Shown: piece after piece, positions 42,956 through 52,100 of the stretch
How positions within the stretch are numbered: the stretch's first letter is position 1
Layout: each line of letters starts with the position of its first letter
Origin: Paraburkholderia mimosarum LMG 23256 = NBRC 106338
GTDB taxonomy: Bacteria; Pseudomonadota; Gammaproteobacteria; Burkholderiales; Burkholderiaceae
Reading direction: 5' to 3'
Length of the DNA stretch: 64,000 nt
Assembly (NCBI RefSeq): GCF_000739815.1
Contig: NZ_BBJJ01000013.1
Span: forward strand, 1 to 64,000
Position numbers and translations under genes: made by a program
The notes under the pieces: model-generated
What the model was told of the DNA's origin: nothing
Databases searched by the model: none
The model's input: only the letters and a program-made list of their open reading frames with translations

Positions 42956-43462
42956 TTAGTTCGCCGCCTTGACGACCTTGTTCGCGGCCATGTCCCACGT
43001 GGAGGCCGCCGTGCCTTCCTTCGAGCCGTCGTCCTTCTGCGAGGTGAGTTCCCACTTGATCTTCGTGAAGTTCAGCGAGAGCGTTTCCACGGGCTTGCCG
43101 CCCGCGCCGCCCGACACACTGACGTTGCTCAGCACCACGTTGTTGAGGGTGTAGGTGATGAACGGCATGACCTTGCCGTCGCTTTCGGCGGCATTGCGGC
43201 CCACCACGATCGTTGCGCTCGCAATGGCCTTGCCGCCGCAGCAATACTCGTTGAGCGTAGGGGTGGCGACGTCAACGAACTTCGTGACGGTGAACTCGCC
43301 GACATGAGGCTTGCCCGACGTGCGCTCGGAGTTGCTGACGTCGTTGGTCACCTGCATCGCTACGTTATGGCTGTACGACATCAACTCGATCTTGTCGGTA
43401 TAGCCCTCCAAAGTGCACTCGCCTTTGATGTCGCTGCCCAGATCGAGAATGATCGAATCCAT
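42956..43462 (-). CDS. hcp: Hcp/TssD tube protein
   Basis: This protein forms the hexameric rings of the inner tube and is exported during firing. It has 168 residues. Typical features are the start MDSIILDLGSDIKGEC, HVGEFTVTKFVDVATPTLNE and SLNFTKIKWELTSQKDDGS. The gene lies 133 bases downstream of tssC; that gap holds no gene and could contain an RNA stability element. A GGAGCAGCAA site precedes the ATG. Confidence 0.93.
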   Translation of the reverse strand: MDSIILDLGSDIKGECTLEGYTDKIELMSYSHNVAMQVTNDVSNSERTSGKPHVGEFTVTKFVDVATPTLNEYCCGGKAIASATIVVGRNAAESDGKVMPFITYTLNNVVLSNVSVSGGAGGKPVETLSLNFTKIKWELTSQKDDGSKEGTAASTWDMAANKVVKAAN

Positions 43463-43595
43463 GATTTGCTGCTCCCGAAGCAGTAAAGAAGCGCGCGGGC
43501 CGCGTACGCCGCGCCGCGCGAGTCCTGGAACCAGTGACGCCTATGCGCCGCCCGGCCGTCGTCTCTTCATCGAATCGCGGTCCACGCTGCGCGAA

Positions 43596-45071
43596 TCAGG
43601 CGGCCGCCGGCGGCGGCAGGGTAGCCACGAGCCGGATCGACGCGGTCAGCTCCTCGAGCTGGAAATGCGGCCTGAGGAACACCGTCGCGCGGTACGCGCC
43701 CGGCTTGCCCGGCACCTCGGTCACGTCCACGCGCGCCTCGCGCAATGGATATTGCGCCTTGATTTCCTGGGGGGCGTTGTCGTTCACGAGCACGTAGTCG
43801 GCGATCCACGTGTTGAGATAGCTGCGCACGTTGTCGCGCGTCATGAAGCTGCCCACCTTGTCGCGCATGATGGCCTTGATGTAGTGCGCGAAGCGCGACG
43901 CCGCGAGGATATACGGCAGCATGGCCGAAATACGTGCGTTCGCCGTGGCTTCGGGCGTGTTGTACTGGGCCGGCTTGCACGCGGTCTGGCCGCCGAAGAA
44001 CACGGCGAGCCCCTCGTTCTTCTTGTGCACGAGCGCGATGAAACCGAGCGCATCGAGTTCCTTCTCGCGGCGATCGGTGATCGCGACTTCCGTGGGGCAC
44101 TTCATGGCCTTGTCGCCGGAAGCGGTCTGGAAGATGTGGTCGGGCAGGTGCTCCACGGCGCCGCCGCCTTCCACGCCGCGAATCGCGGCGCACCAGCTGT
44201 ATTGCGCGAACGCGTTGGTGATGCGTTGCGCGAGCGCATAGGCGGAGTTGCCCCATAGATACTTCGAGTGGTCGGTTCCGTCGACATCCTCGAAAAAGTT
44301 CATCCCCTCGACCGGATTGCTGTCCGGATGATAAGGACGCCGCATCAAAACATGCGGGAGCGTCAGCGCGACGTAGCGCGAATCTTCGCTCTTGCGGAAT
44401 TCGCGCCAGCGCGCCATGTCGATCGTCTCGAAGACTTTGGACAGATCGCGCGGCACGCCCAGCTCCGTGAAGCTCGCCATGTCGAAGAGCTGCGGGTGCG
44501 CCGCCGAGATGAATGGCGCGTGCGCGGCCGCCGCCACCGAGGCGAGCTTTTCGAGCAGACTCACGTCGGGCGTCTGGCGCGTGAAGTAATAGTCGCCCAC
44601 CAGCACGCTGAACGGAAAACCGCCGAAGGTGCCGTATTCCTCTTCGTAGATCTTCTTGAAGAGCGCGCTCGTATCGACGTCGATGGCCTTCTCGAGATCG
44701 TTCTGCAGATCCTGCTTCGAGGCGTTCAGAAGGCGCAGCTTCAGGCGCGTGCTCGTTTCCGAACCCTTCACCAGAAAGTGCAGACCGCGCCAGGACGACT
44801 CCAGCGCCTGCATGTCGGGATGGTGCAGCACCTCGTTGAGCTGCTCGCTGATCAGCTCGTCGATCTTGCGGATGTGATCGTTGATCATCGCCACCGTGTC
44901 GCGGCTGATGGTCATGTTCTTGTCGAGCACCTGCAAGGCGAACTCCGCGAGCAGTTCGCGCGCGTGCTGCTGCTGGTCTTCGTATTGCGCCATGCGGCCT
45001 TCGTGCACGATGCGATCGAGCAGCGTGACCGTCCCCGCCTGCGCCGTGGCGGCGGCCTGAGTGTCTGACAT
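43596..45071 (-). CDS. tssC: TssC sheath large subunit
   Basis: This is the large sheath protein (VipB), 491 residues. Diagnostic stretches are SWRGLHFLVKGSETSTRLKL, EEYGTFGGFPFSVLVGDYYF and ALTLPHVLMRRPYHPDSNPV. With TssB it forms the contractile sheath around Hcp. It begins 21 bases after tssB with a GAGGAGACAATC site. No truncation or unusual residue is seen. Confidence 0.95.
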   Translation of the reverse strand: MSDTQAAATAQAGTVTLLDRIVHEGRMAQYEDQQQHARELLAEFALQVLDKNMTISRDTVAMINDHIRKIDELISEQLNEVLHHPDMQALESSWRGLHFLVKGSETSTRLKLRLLNASKQDLQNDLEKAIDVDTSALFKKIYEEEYGTFGGFPFSVLVGDYYFTRQTPDVSLLEKLASVAAAAHAPFISAAHPQLFDMASFTELGVPRDLSKVFETIDMARWREFRKSEDSRYVALTLPHVLMRRPYHPDSNPVEGMNFFEDVDGTDHSKYLWGNSAYALAQRITNAFAQYSWCAAIRGVEGGGAVEHLPDHIFQTASGDKAMKCPTEVAITDRREKELDALGFIALVHKKNEGLAVFFGGQTACKPAQYNTPEATANARISAMLPYILAASRFAHYIKAIMRDKVGSFMTRDNVRSYLNTWIADYVLVNDNAPQEIKAQYPLREARVDVTEVPGKPGAYRATVFLRPHFQLEELTASIRLVATLPPPAAA

Positions 45072-45092
45072 GATTGTCTCCTCGCGTTGGGC

Positions 45093-45686
45093 TCAGCTGG
45101 CCGGCGTGTCGCCGGAAGCTTCCGGGGCCGCGCCCGGAGCGGCTCCAGGATTGGCCCCCGGAGCTGGCGGCGGCAATTGCGCGGTGGGCGTGTCCTGCGG
45201 GTGCGCCGAGCGAATTTCGCTCAACCCCTTCGGGTCATGCACCACTTCCTGGAGGAGCTTGTCCAGTTCGTCGTTGCCGTCGAGTTTGGTGAGGAGGTCG
45301 CGCAGCCGCAGCCGTGCGTCGTACAGCTGCTTGAGCGGCGCGATCTGCTGGACGATGCTGACGGGATCGAAGTCGTCGATCTGATCGAACTTCAATTCGA
45401 CATTGATCTTGCTGCCGTCCGCAGCGAGCGTGTTGTCGACCTGCAGCGCGACACGCGGCCCGATGGACTTCATCACGTCGTTGAAGTTGTCGCGGTCGAT
45501 ATCGACGAAGCGGCGCTCCGTCATCTTCGGCAACGGCTCGACGGGCTTGCCGGACAGGTCGGCGAGGATGCCCACGACGAGCGGCAGCTCGCGCTTTTCG
45601 ATGGCGTTGCCCGTTTCGACGTCGTACGTGATCTGGACACGCGGCGGTCGGTTCCGTTCGAACCAGTGCTGGGTACTGTCGGCCAT
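45093..45686 (-). CDS. tssB: TssB sheath small subunit with proline/alanine-rich tail
   Basis: This is the small sheath protein (VipA), 197 residues. The core holds RPPRVQITYDVETGNAIEKR, ELPLVVGILADLSGK and INVELKFDQIDDFDPVSIV. The last 35 residues are a Pro/Ala/Gly-rich tail (PPAPGANPGAAPGAAPEASG). Canonical members often end earlier, so the tail may be a flexible addition. I chose ATG 45686 with GAGGTGACC upstream; a GTG two codons before it is possible. It is the first gene of the minus-strand T6SS arm. Confidence 0.93.
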   Translation of the reverse strand: MADSTQHWFERNRPPRVQITYDVETGNAIEKRELPLVVGILADLSGKPVEPLPKMTERRFVDIDRDNFNDVMKSIGPRVALQVDNTLAADGSKINVELKFDQIDDFDPVSIVQQIAPLKQLYDARLRLRDLLTKLDGNDELDKLLQEVVHDPKGLSEIRSAHPQDTPTAQLPPPAPGANPGAAPGAAPEASGDTPAS

Positions 45687-45806
45687 GGTCACCTCGGTGG
45701 CGGTGGTTCTTCTATTGCATTGTGTGATGGCGGAAGATGCGCGTTTTTCGTCAATCTGTCTTTTTCATGATCCTCTTTCTTTGAAGACAGAAATAGCTCC
45801 GCAAAT

Positions 45807-45825
45807 CGTAAATGAACGATTTACG
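45807..45825. promoter_or_regulatory. 7-bp perfect dyad CGTAAAT-N5-ATTTACG
   Basis: The arms at 45807-45813 and 45819-45825 are exact complements with a five-base spacer. It lies about 120 bases upstream of the tssB start codon, in the AT-rich divergent region. A related CGTATTTACG appears at 46034-46043. It could bind a dimeric regulator of the minus-strand arm. Confidence 0.45.
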
Positions 45826-46029
45826 TTTCCATACATGGTCCTTCAGAAAATCCATAGGTAAAGCGTGCCAGCTATTCCTTACACAAGGGAATTCACGGCA
45901 TCAAGATCGCGCTGATCGCCGCGTGACCTCGCCATCGTCGCGCGATTCGTGAAGATAGACGGTGAGGACTTTAGGACAGGAAACGAAAAAATTCAAAAAA
46001 TATTTACGGAGCATATAGTCAATCGCTTT

Positions 46030-46064
46030 CAATCGTATTTACGAATTTTCGAATTGGACGATTG
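46030..46064. promoter_or_regulatory. nested dyad CAATCGT-N21-ACGATTG upstream of tssJ
   Basis: CAATCGT (46030-46036) and ACGATTG (46058-46064) are exact complements. The spacer itself contains the palindrome CGAATTTTCG. A further direct CAATCG lies at 46020-46025. The group sits immediately upstream of the predicted -35 box of the tssJ promoter, where an activator or repressor would act. Confidence 0.45.
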
Positions 46065-46075
46065 ACAAATCGTTA

Positions 46076-46105
46076 TTGCAATGAGGCTGTCGGCGCTTGT
46101 AGACT
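46076..46105 (+). promoter_or_regulatory. possible sigma-70 promoter of the tssJKLMA arm
   Basis: TTGCAA (46076-46081) and TAGACT (46100-46105) are separated by 18 bases, each matching the -35 or -10 consensus at four of six positions. Placement fits a start near 46112 and a leader of about 120 bases before the tssJ start. Confidence 0.3.
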
Positions 46106-46231
46106 ACGCGCAAACCGCATTGCGCGGCAAAACATGCGTCATGACTAGAATTACGAACCAGCATGGGATCTCCTGCGCGCGGGCAGGAGGCATCGCAGAC
46201 AAGAGGCGACGCACACGATGGGGATAGCGCA

Positions 46232-46723
46232 GTGACGACCACGTTCTCGCCCGGTGCCGCATGCGCGGGCGCCGGGAAGCCGTGCGCCTGGCGGCTCGCC
46301 GGCCTGGTGCTGCTGGCGCTCGCGGGGTGCTCGTCGCTGCCCAAGGTGCAGGTGGATACCCTGGCCATTGCCGTCTCCATGCAAGCGAACCAGGACACGC
46401 CCATTGCCGTCGACGCCGTGCTCGTACGCAATCCGCAACTGCTCGACGCCTTGCTCGGTTTGCCATCGGCGAAGTGGTTCGCGCAGCGTGACCAATGGCG
46501 GCGCGATCACCCCGAGGACATCACCGTCGTGTCGTTCGAAGTCGTGCCGGGGCAGCAGATCGCGGCGGCGCCGTTTCCGTTTGGCGGCAAACGCGGCGCC
46601 GGCGTCGTGGTGTTCGCCGATTATCAGACGCCGGGTGCGCACCGCGTGAGGCTCGATACCGGTCCCGCCCACGCGCTGCTGCTGCTCGGCGACCAGGATC
46701 TGAGCGTGCAGGCCGCGCGCTGA
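46232..46723 (+). CDS. tssJ: TssJ outer-membrane lipoprotein
   Basis: This lipoprotein anchors the T6SS membrane complex to the outer membrane by binding the TssM C terminus. The product has 163 residues. The lipobox is VLLALAGCSS with the lipidated cysteine near residue 33. The mature part, for example QANQDTPIAVDAVLVRNPQL and GVVVFADYQTPGAHRVRLDT, resembles the TssJ transthyretin-like fold. I chose the GTG at 46232 because it gives a compact signal sequence; an ATG at 46163 would add 23 polar residues. It is the first gene of the plus-strand arm, with 35 bases to tssK. Confidence 0.82.
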   Translation: MTTTFSPGAACAGAGKPCAWRLAGLVLLALAGCSSLPKVQVDTLAIAVSMQANQDTPIAVDAVLVRNPQLLDALLGLPSAKWFAQRDQWRRDHPEDITVVSFEVVPGQQIAAAPFPFGGKRGAGVVVFADYQTPGAHRVRLDTGPAHALLLLGDQDLSVQAAR

Positions 46724-46758
46724 ATCACGAATCGCTTAGTGAAAGAAAGTCAATAAAC

Positions 46759-48126
46759 ATGCGCACTTCGTTTCCCGATGCGGTCTGCTGGTTCGACGGC
46801 ATGCCGTTGCTGCCGCAGCATTTCCAGACACAGGCCCTGCACGCCGCGGGGCACGCGGCGCTGCTCGCCGGCGCCGCTCGCGCGCTTTACTGGGGCGTGC
46901 TCTCGCTCGAACATGACGCCGCGGGGCTCGCGCAGGGGCTCGTGCGCATCAGCGCGCTCGAAGCGATTCTGGCCGACGGTCTCGCCATTCGCCACACGCC
47001 GAGCGACCCCGTGCTCGAGATCGACGTGAGCCGCGCGTTCAGCGAGCCTGACAGGGAGGTCACGATCTATCTCGCGGTGCCGCCGCTTTATCGCGGGGGT
47101 CAGCTCGATCCTCAGGCCGGGCGATACACGCAGCGCGAAAGCCCGGACGTGCCCGATCTCGTCTCGGGCGGCGAGCCCGCCTCGATCACGACATGGTCGC
47201 CGCGCCTGCATTTGATGACCGATCTCGGGCGCCACGAATTCGATCGCTTGCCGCTCCTGCGCGTGAGGCAACAGGGCGGCGGCGTGGCGATTGCGGACTA
47301 TGCGCCGCCTTGCCCGTTCGTGCGCGCCGATTCGGTGCTCGGCCAGCGCGTGATGCGCCTCGTGATGCGCGTGCGCGAAAAGTGCGTTTTCCTGGCCGGG
47401 CGTCTGCAGGCGGCGCAGCGCGCCGAAGAGCGCGACGATGCCGCGCAGATCGAGCGCCAGCTTTGTGCGCTCTGGAGCCGCCTGCCGGAAGTGGAGGCGA
47501 CGCTCGTCTCCGGCATCGCGCATCCTGCCGAGCTTTATCGCGTCGTCGCGGGCATGACGGGCGCGCTCGCGGCGCTGCGCCCGGCGCGCGGCGTGCCCGT
47601 ATTCGCGACGTTCGATTACATGGCGCTGCTCGCGTCGTTCGATCCGCTTCTCGCGTGGGCGGACGAAGCGCTTTCGACGATACGTCAGGGCTATCGCGTG
47701 CGCGCCTTCACGGAGGAGGGCGGCAGCTTCTGGATCGCGCCGCCGTTCGAAAGCGGCGGCAGCGTGGCGCGTGAACTGGTGATCGGTTTGCGCATGCCCC
47801 CCGACGCCGGCGAGCACGACGCCAGCGTGTGGCTCGATCATGCCGTCGTCGCGTCGCGCCCCTACATGCCGACGCTCACGCGCCAGCGCATGCGCGGCCT
47901 CGCGCGCCGGCGCCTCGCGCGCGAGGAGCGCGCCGCTTACGCCACGGGCGACGACACGACGCTCTTCGCGGTGGCCGTGGAGGACGCGTGGTTCGATCGC
48001 GCGCAGCCGTTATGCATCGAAGTCCGCACGACGGTGCCGGGGCGTGCGCCCTGGGCCGTGCAGCTTTTCACGCCGACCGGCGACGCGGCGGACGACCCTC
48101 GCAACGCGGGAGCCGACCATGCTTGA
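46759..48126 (+). CDS. tssK: TssK baseplate-membrane complex connector
   Basis: This trimeric protein links the baseplate to TssL and TssM. It has 455 residues. The start MRTSFPDAVCWFDGMPLLPQHFQ carries the typical W-x-x-GMxLxPQHFQ signature. Further family segments are AILADGLAIRHTP and AVPPLYRGGQ. The ATG is at 46759. It overlaps tssL by eight bases. Confidence 0.93.
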   Translation: MRTSFPDAVCWFDGMPLLPQHFQTQALHAAGHAALLAGAARALYWGVLSLEHDAAGLAQGLVRISALEAILADGLAIRHTPSDPVLEIDVSRAFSEPDREVTIYLAVPPLYRGGQLDPQAGRYTQRESPDVPDLVSGGEPASITTWSPRLHLMTDLGRHEFDRLPLLRVRQQGGGVAIADYAPPCPFVRADSVLGQRVMRLVMRVREKCVFLAGRLQAAQRAEERDDAAQIERQLCALWSRLPEVEATLVSGIAHPAELYRVVAGMTGALAALRPARGVPVFATFDYMALLASFDPLLAWADEALSTIRQGYRVRAFTEEGGSFWIAPPFESGGSVARELVIGLRMPPDAGEHDASVWLDHAVVASRPYMPTLTRQRMRGLARRRLAREERAAYATGDDTTLFAVAVEDAWFDRAQPLCIEVRTTVPGRAPWAVQLFTPTGDAADDPRNAGADHA

Positions 48127-49177
48127 CGCCGGCGACAACAGCGACGAGCGCCTGCCCCTCATGCGCGCGTTCGTCGTGGCATTCGCGTTTGCGGAGAACG
48201 CGCGCACGCGCGTGGTCGCGCAGGCCGCGAGCGCCGCGAATCCACAGACGCCCGCCGATGCGCAGCGCGAGGCCGATGCGCTCGCCACGCAGTTGCAGTC
48301 CGCCACGCGCAAGCTCGCGCGCGATGCGATGGCATGGACCGGCGCGGCCGGCGAAGCCGACGTCGCCGCGGCGCAGTACGCCTACGTCGCGCTGCTCGAC
48401 GAGCTGTTGCTCTTTTCGGCGTGGACGGGCGCCAGCGCTTGGGAAACGTACCCGCTCGAAGCGCGCATCTTCAGCACGCGCGCGGCGGGCGAGCGCATTC
48501 CAGCCGCCATCGAAAGCCTGCTCGCGCGGCGCGATCCTTCGCAACGCGACCTCGCGAACGTCTACCTCGCCTGTCTCACGCTGGGGTTTCGCGGCCGCTT
48601 GCGCGGCGAGGCCGGGGCCTTGCGTCACGACCAGTTGCGTCACGCACTGTTTGCGTTCGCCATGCAGCGCGATCCCGAGCCCGACCGCCTTGGCGCTCCG
48701 CTCGAACTCGCCGCGCTCGCCCCGCGCGAGACGCGTCCGCTCACGCAGATGTTTCCGGACCGCGCGCGGCTGGCGCTGTTCGTCGGCATCGGCTTCGCCG
48801 CGCTGCTGGGGGTATCGCAACTGCTGTGGCTCTACGCGACGGCGCCCGTGCGGCCTTCGCTCACGCAGTTCGAAACGGTGTCGATGGCCGCGGGGCGTCC
48901 GGCGAACGTAGGCCATACGAGCACCTCGGGCGTCGTGCTGCCGCGCGCGCGAACGACGCGGCTGCTGCGGCCGCGGACCCCGGCCGCCGACACGCGGCCC
49001 GCAACGCAAACGTTGGATGCCGCTACGGCGCAGACCGTATCGGCAACGCCGGGCTCGAACCCGGGCGCCGCGCTCCCCGCCCGGCGCATCGTCATGGTGA
49101 GCGCGCAGGACGCCAACGAAGCCGACGCTGCCAACGAAGCCGGCGAGGCTCAGGCGCTACGCGGAGCGCGGCCATGA
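48119..49177 (+). CDS. tssL: TssL (DotU) membrane protein with long periplasmic tail
   Basis: This inner-membrane component of the T6SS has 352 residues. The DotU domain covers about residues 10-190, with the acidic-aromatic YVALLDELLLFSAW and NVYLACLTLGFRGRLRGEAG blocks. A single membrane helix, LALFVGIGFAALLGVSQLLW, lies near residues 219-238. About 110 residues rich in Pro, Ala, Thr and Arg follow, in the periplasm. There is no OmpA-like peptidoglycan domain in the tail. The stop overlaps the tssM start as ATGA. Confidence 0.9.
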   Translation: MLDAGDNSDERLPLMRAFVVAFAFAENARTRVVAQAASAANPQTPADAQREADALATQLQSATRKLARDAMAWTGAAGEADVAAAQYAYVALLDELLLFSAWTGASAWETYPLEARIFSTRAAGERIPAAIESLLARRDPSQRDLANVYLACLTLGFRGRLRGEAGALRHDQLRHALFAFAMQRDPEPDRLGAPLELAALAPRETRPLTQMFPDRARLALFVGIGFAALLGVSQLLWLYATAPVRPSLTQFETVSMAAGRPANVGHTSTSGVVLPRARTTRLLRPRTPAADTRPATQTLDAATAQTVSATPGSNPGAALPARRIVMVSAQDANEADAANEAGEAQALRGARP

Positions 49178-52100
49178 CGACCACGCTCGTAGTTGTCCTT
49201 ATCGTCCTCATCGCGCTGTTGATCGTGGGGATCGTGGCCGCGCTCGTCGTGCGCTGGGTGCGCGGGCGAGACGAACGCAGGCCGCTGCGCAATTTCACCG
49301 CCATGATCCGCACGGCGCACGCCACGATGGGCGTGCGCGATCCGTACTCGGTGCCGCGCGTGCTCGCCACGGGCACACCGGCGGCGCTCGACGCCCTGGC
49401 GAAGAGCTGGCGCCTCGCGCCCGTTGGCGAGCCCGGCTGGTTCGGCAGGATCTGGCATGACGCGGAAGGCATCCTGATTGCCGAGCCGGGCGACTCGCTC
49501 GGCGTGCGGGCCGCCGCGGAACGCCGCCGCGGCGCGACGGGCGGGCGCTTGTTGCGCGGGCTGCTGCGCAACCGGGCGGGGAGGCCGCTCGACGCACTCG
49601 TGTGGGTGATTGCGCTCGATACGCTCATCGATTACGGCGACGCTGGAGACAAGAGCGGCGGCATAAACGGCGACACAAGCGGCGGCACAAGCGGCGACAT
49701 AAGCGGTGACGTGAGCGGCGAGAAACTGCGCGCGGACATCGACACGGCGCTAGAAGCCTCGCGCACGGTGCTCGCGCTGCAACGCCAGCTGGGGCAGATG
49801 CTGCCGCTCTACATCGTGGTGACGGGCTGCGACGCGCTGCCGGGCTTCGATGCGCTCTCGGCGCGGTTGCGCCGCGAGCGCATCGAGACGCCGCTTGGCT
49901 GGGCTTCGCCGTATGCGCTGCGGCGCACGTTCGAGCCCGCGTGGGTGGACGAGGCGTTCGCCGACATGAGCCGCGCGCTGGCCGCGACCGTCACCGAGAT
50001 GGGCACGCTCGACGGTTCGCTGGACAGCGACGTGTTCCTGTTGCCGCGGCGCCTCGACGCCCTGCGCGAGCCGCTGCGCGAACATGTCGAGCCCACCTTG
50101 CGCGGCGGCGCCGACGGCACGGCGCCGCTCTTGCGCGGCATCTGGTGCGTGGGCGCGGTGCCGCAAGGCGGGGCGCGCGACGAGCCCGGCATGCCGCCCG
50201 CAAAAGAACCGCGCGGCGCGGCGCCGGCCTTCGCGTCGCGTCTTTGGCATGACGTGGTCATGCCGGGGCAGGGCCTTGCCATCGCGATTCCGCGCGTGCT
50301 CGCGTTGCGTATGCGGCGTTACCGCTTCGCGACCTATGCCGCCATCGCACTGGGCATTTTCTGGTGCGTGGGTCTCGGCGTGACCACCTGGCACGTGCGC
50401 AGCGATGCGCGGGTGCTCGCGGGCAGCTATGACGCGCTCGCGCTCGCGAGCGTCGCATGGCACGAAGCGGGCGCAAGCGACAACGAAGCGGCCGCGGCGC
50501 GCGCGCTGGGCAGCGCGGCCGACGCCTTCGTCCGGGTGCCGCGCTGGCAGCTCGCCACGCCGCTCATGCCGCTTTCGTATTTCGGCTTGCGGCGCAGGCT
50601 CGACGACGCGCAATACCACGTGCTGAGCGGGCTCGTGTTCACGCCGCTGCGCGCGCGCCTCGTGAGCCGTCTCGCCGACCTGAACTGCGACACGGGCCCG
50701 CAGGCATCCGCCGACGACGTCAGCCTCGCTGGGACCGCGCGGCGGCCCCAGGATCTGCCCGCGTACACGCAAGGCACGCAGCTCGTCGCGAACGCGGCGC
50801 AGACCGAGCGGCTGATCGCCAATTACAACGAGCTCGTGCTGCGCGACGCGGGCAACACCGTCATGCTGGCGCAGCTCATGCGCGGCGCGGTGGGCGTGAG
50901 CTTCTCGCCCGATCATGTGGCCGACCGCGCGGGGCTCGACGAAGCCGTGCGCGAGACGGGCGTGGAAGGCGGTCAGCTGCCGTTCGACGGCACCGAGGCA
51001 CGCGCGGCGCACGCGCGCGCCAGCGTCTGCTTCGAGGAAACCTTCGACCGCTGGTTCGACGACATTTATCAGGATTCCTCGCTTACGACGAACGCTGCGC
51101 AGATCCAGGCGATGCTCGCCGATCTCAAGGCGCCCGGCGCCGTGCCGTCCACCGCGTCCCTCTCCGGGCTGGCCACGCGCATCGATACGCTCGCGACCCA
51201 GGTCGACACCGCCGACCACGGCTGGGCGGGCACCCACGGTCAGGAGCTCGTGCCCGGACTCACCGCGACTTTCGATACCGCAAAAGGCCTGCGTCTGATC
51301 GGCGCGACGCCGGTTGCCAGTGTGCTCGACCACGAGCAGAACGCGCAGAGCGCGTTCGCGGCGCGCTGGCTCGCGAGTGGCAATCTGCCGGGCGTGCTCG
51401 CATCCAGTCCCGCCACGGGGCTGCAACTCGCGCAGGATCTGCTGCCGCTGCGTGACGCGCTGCGCACGCTGCTCGGGCAGCCGTTCGTGGCGGGCGAAGG
51501 GGGCGGCAACGCGGAGATCCGCAGCGTGGACGCGGACGCGGTCCAACGCGCGCTCGCGGTTCTCCCCGCGTACAAGCAATACGCGGCCGGACCGCTCGCC
51601 CAGGCACCCGAGGCGTGGCGTGGCGCGCTGCTGGCCGCGGCGGGCAATGCGACCGTGCACAGCATGGTGGCCGCGCTCTCGGTGCCGAATCGGGCCGCGG
51701 CAACGGCGGATCCCGGCCGCGCGCGCGACATCGCGTACGCGCCGCAAACGCTGGCCGCGCCCTTCGACACGCTGCGCAAGAACGCGCTCGACCTGGTGGA
51801 AGCGTTCGATTCGCTCGGCCGGCCGGATCTCGCCCAGGCGGTCGCGCTGCGCGTGAGCGACGCCGCGCTCGACGTGCTGCGCTCGACCGATGTCCAGTTG
51901 CAATCGCTCGAACCGTTCCAGCCGATGCGCGGCGACTTCTCGGGCTGGAACGGCAGCCCGGGAGGATCGATGCGTGCGTTCGGGGCCGCAACGCCAGAGG
52001 CGCTGCAAACCTACCTCGCGGCGCAGGCGAGCGCGGTGGCGGACACCGCGGCAGGCGCGGCAAGCGCGATCGACTGGCTCACCACGCAGAACCCGCCGCT

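Larger units (their letters stand above)
45687..46231. promoter_or_regulatory. T6SS divergent promoter region
   Basis: These 545 bases separate tssB (minus) from tssJ (plus). They hold no gene and are markedly AT-rich at 45700-46080, in contrast to the GC-rich operons. At least two dyads and a plausible sigma-70 promoter are visible. Both arms of the secretion locus are probably controlled from here. No sigma-54 signature (TGGCAC-N5-TTGC) was found in this stretch. Confidence 0.55.
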
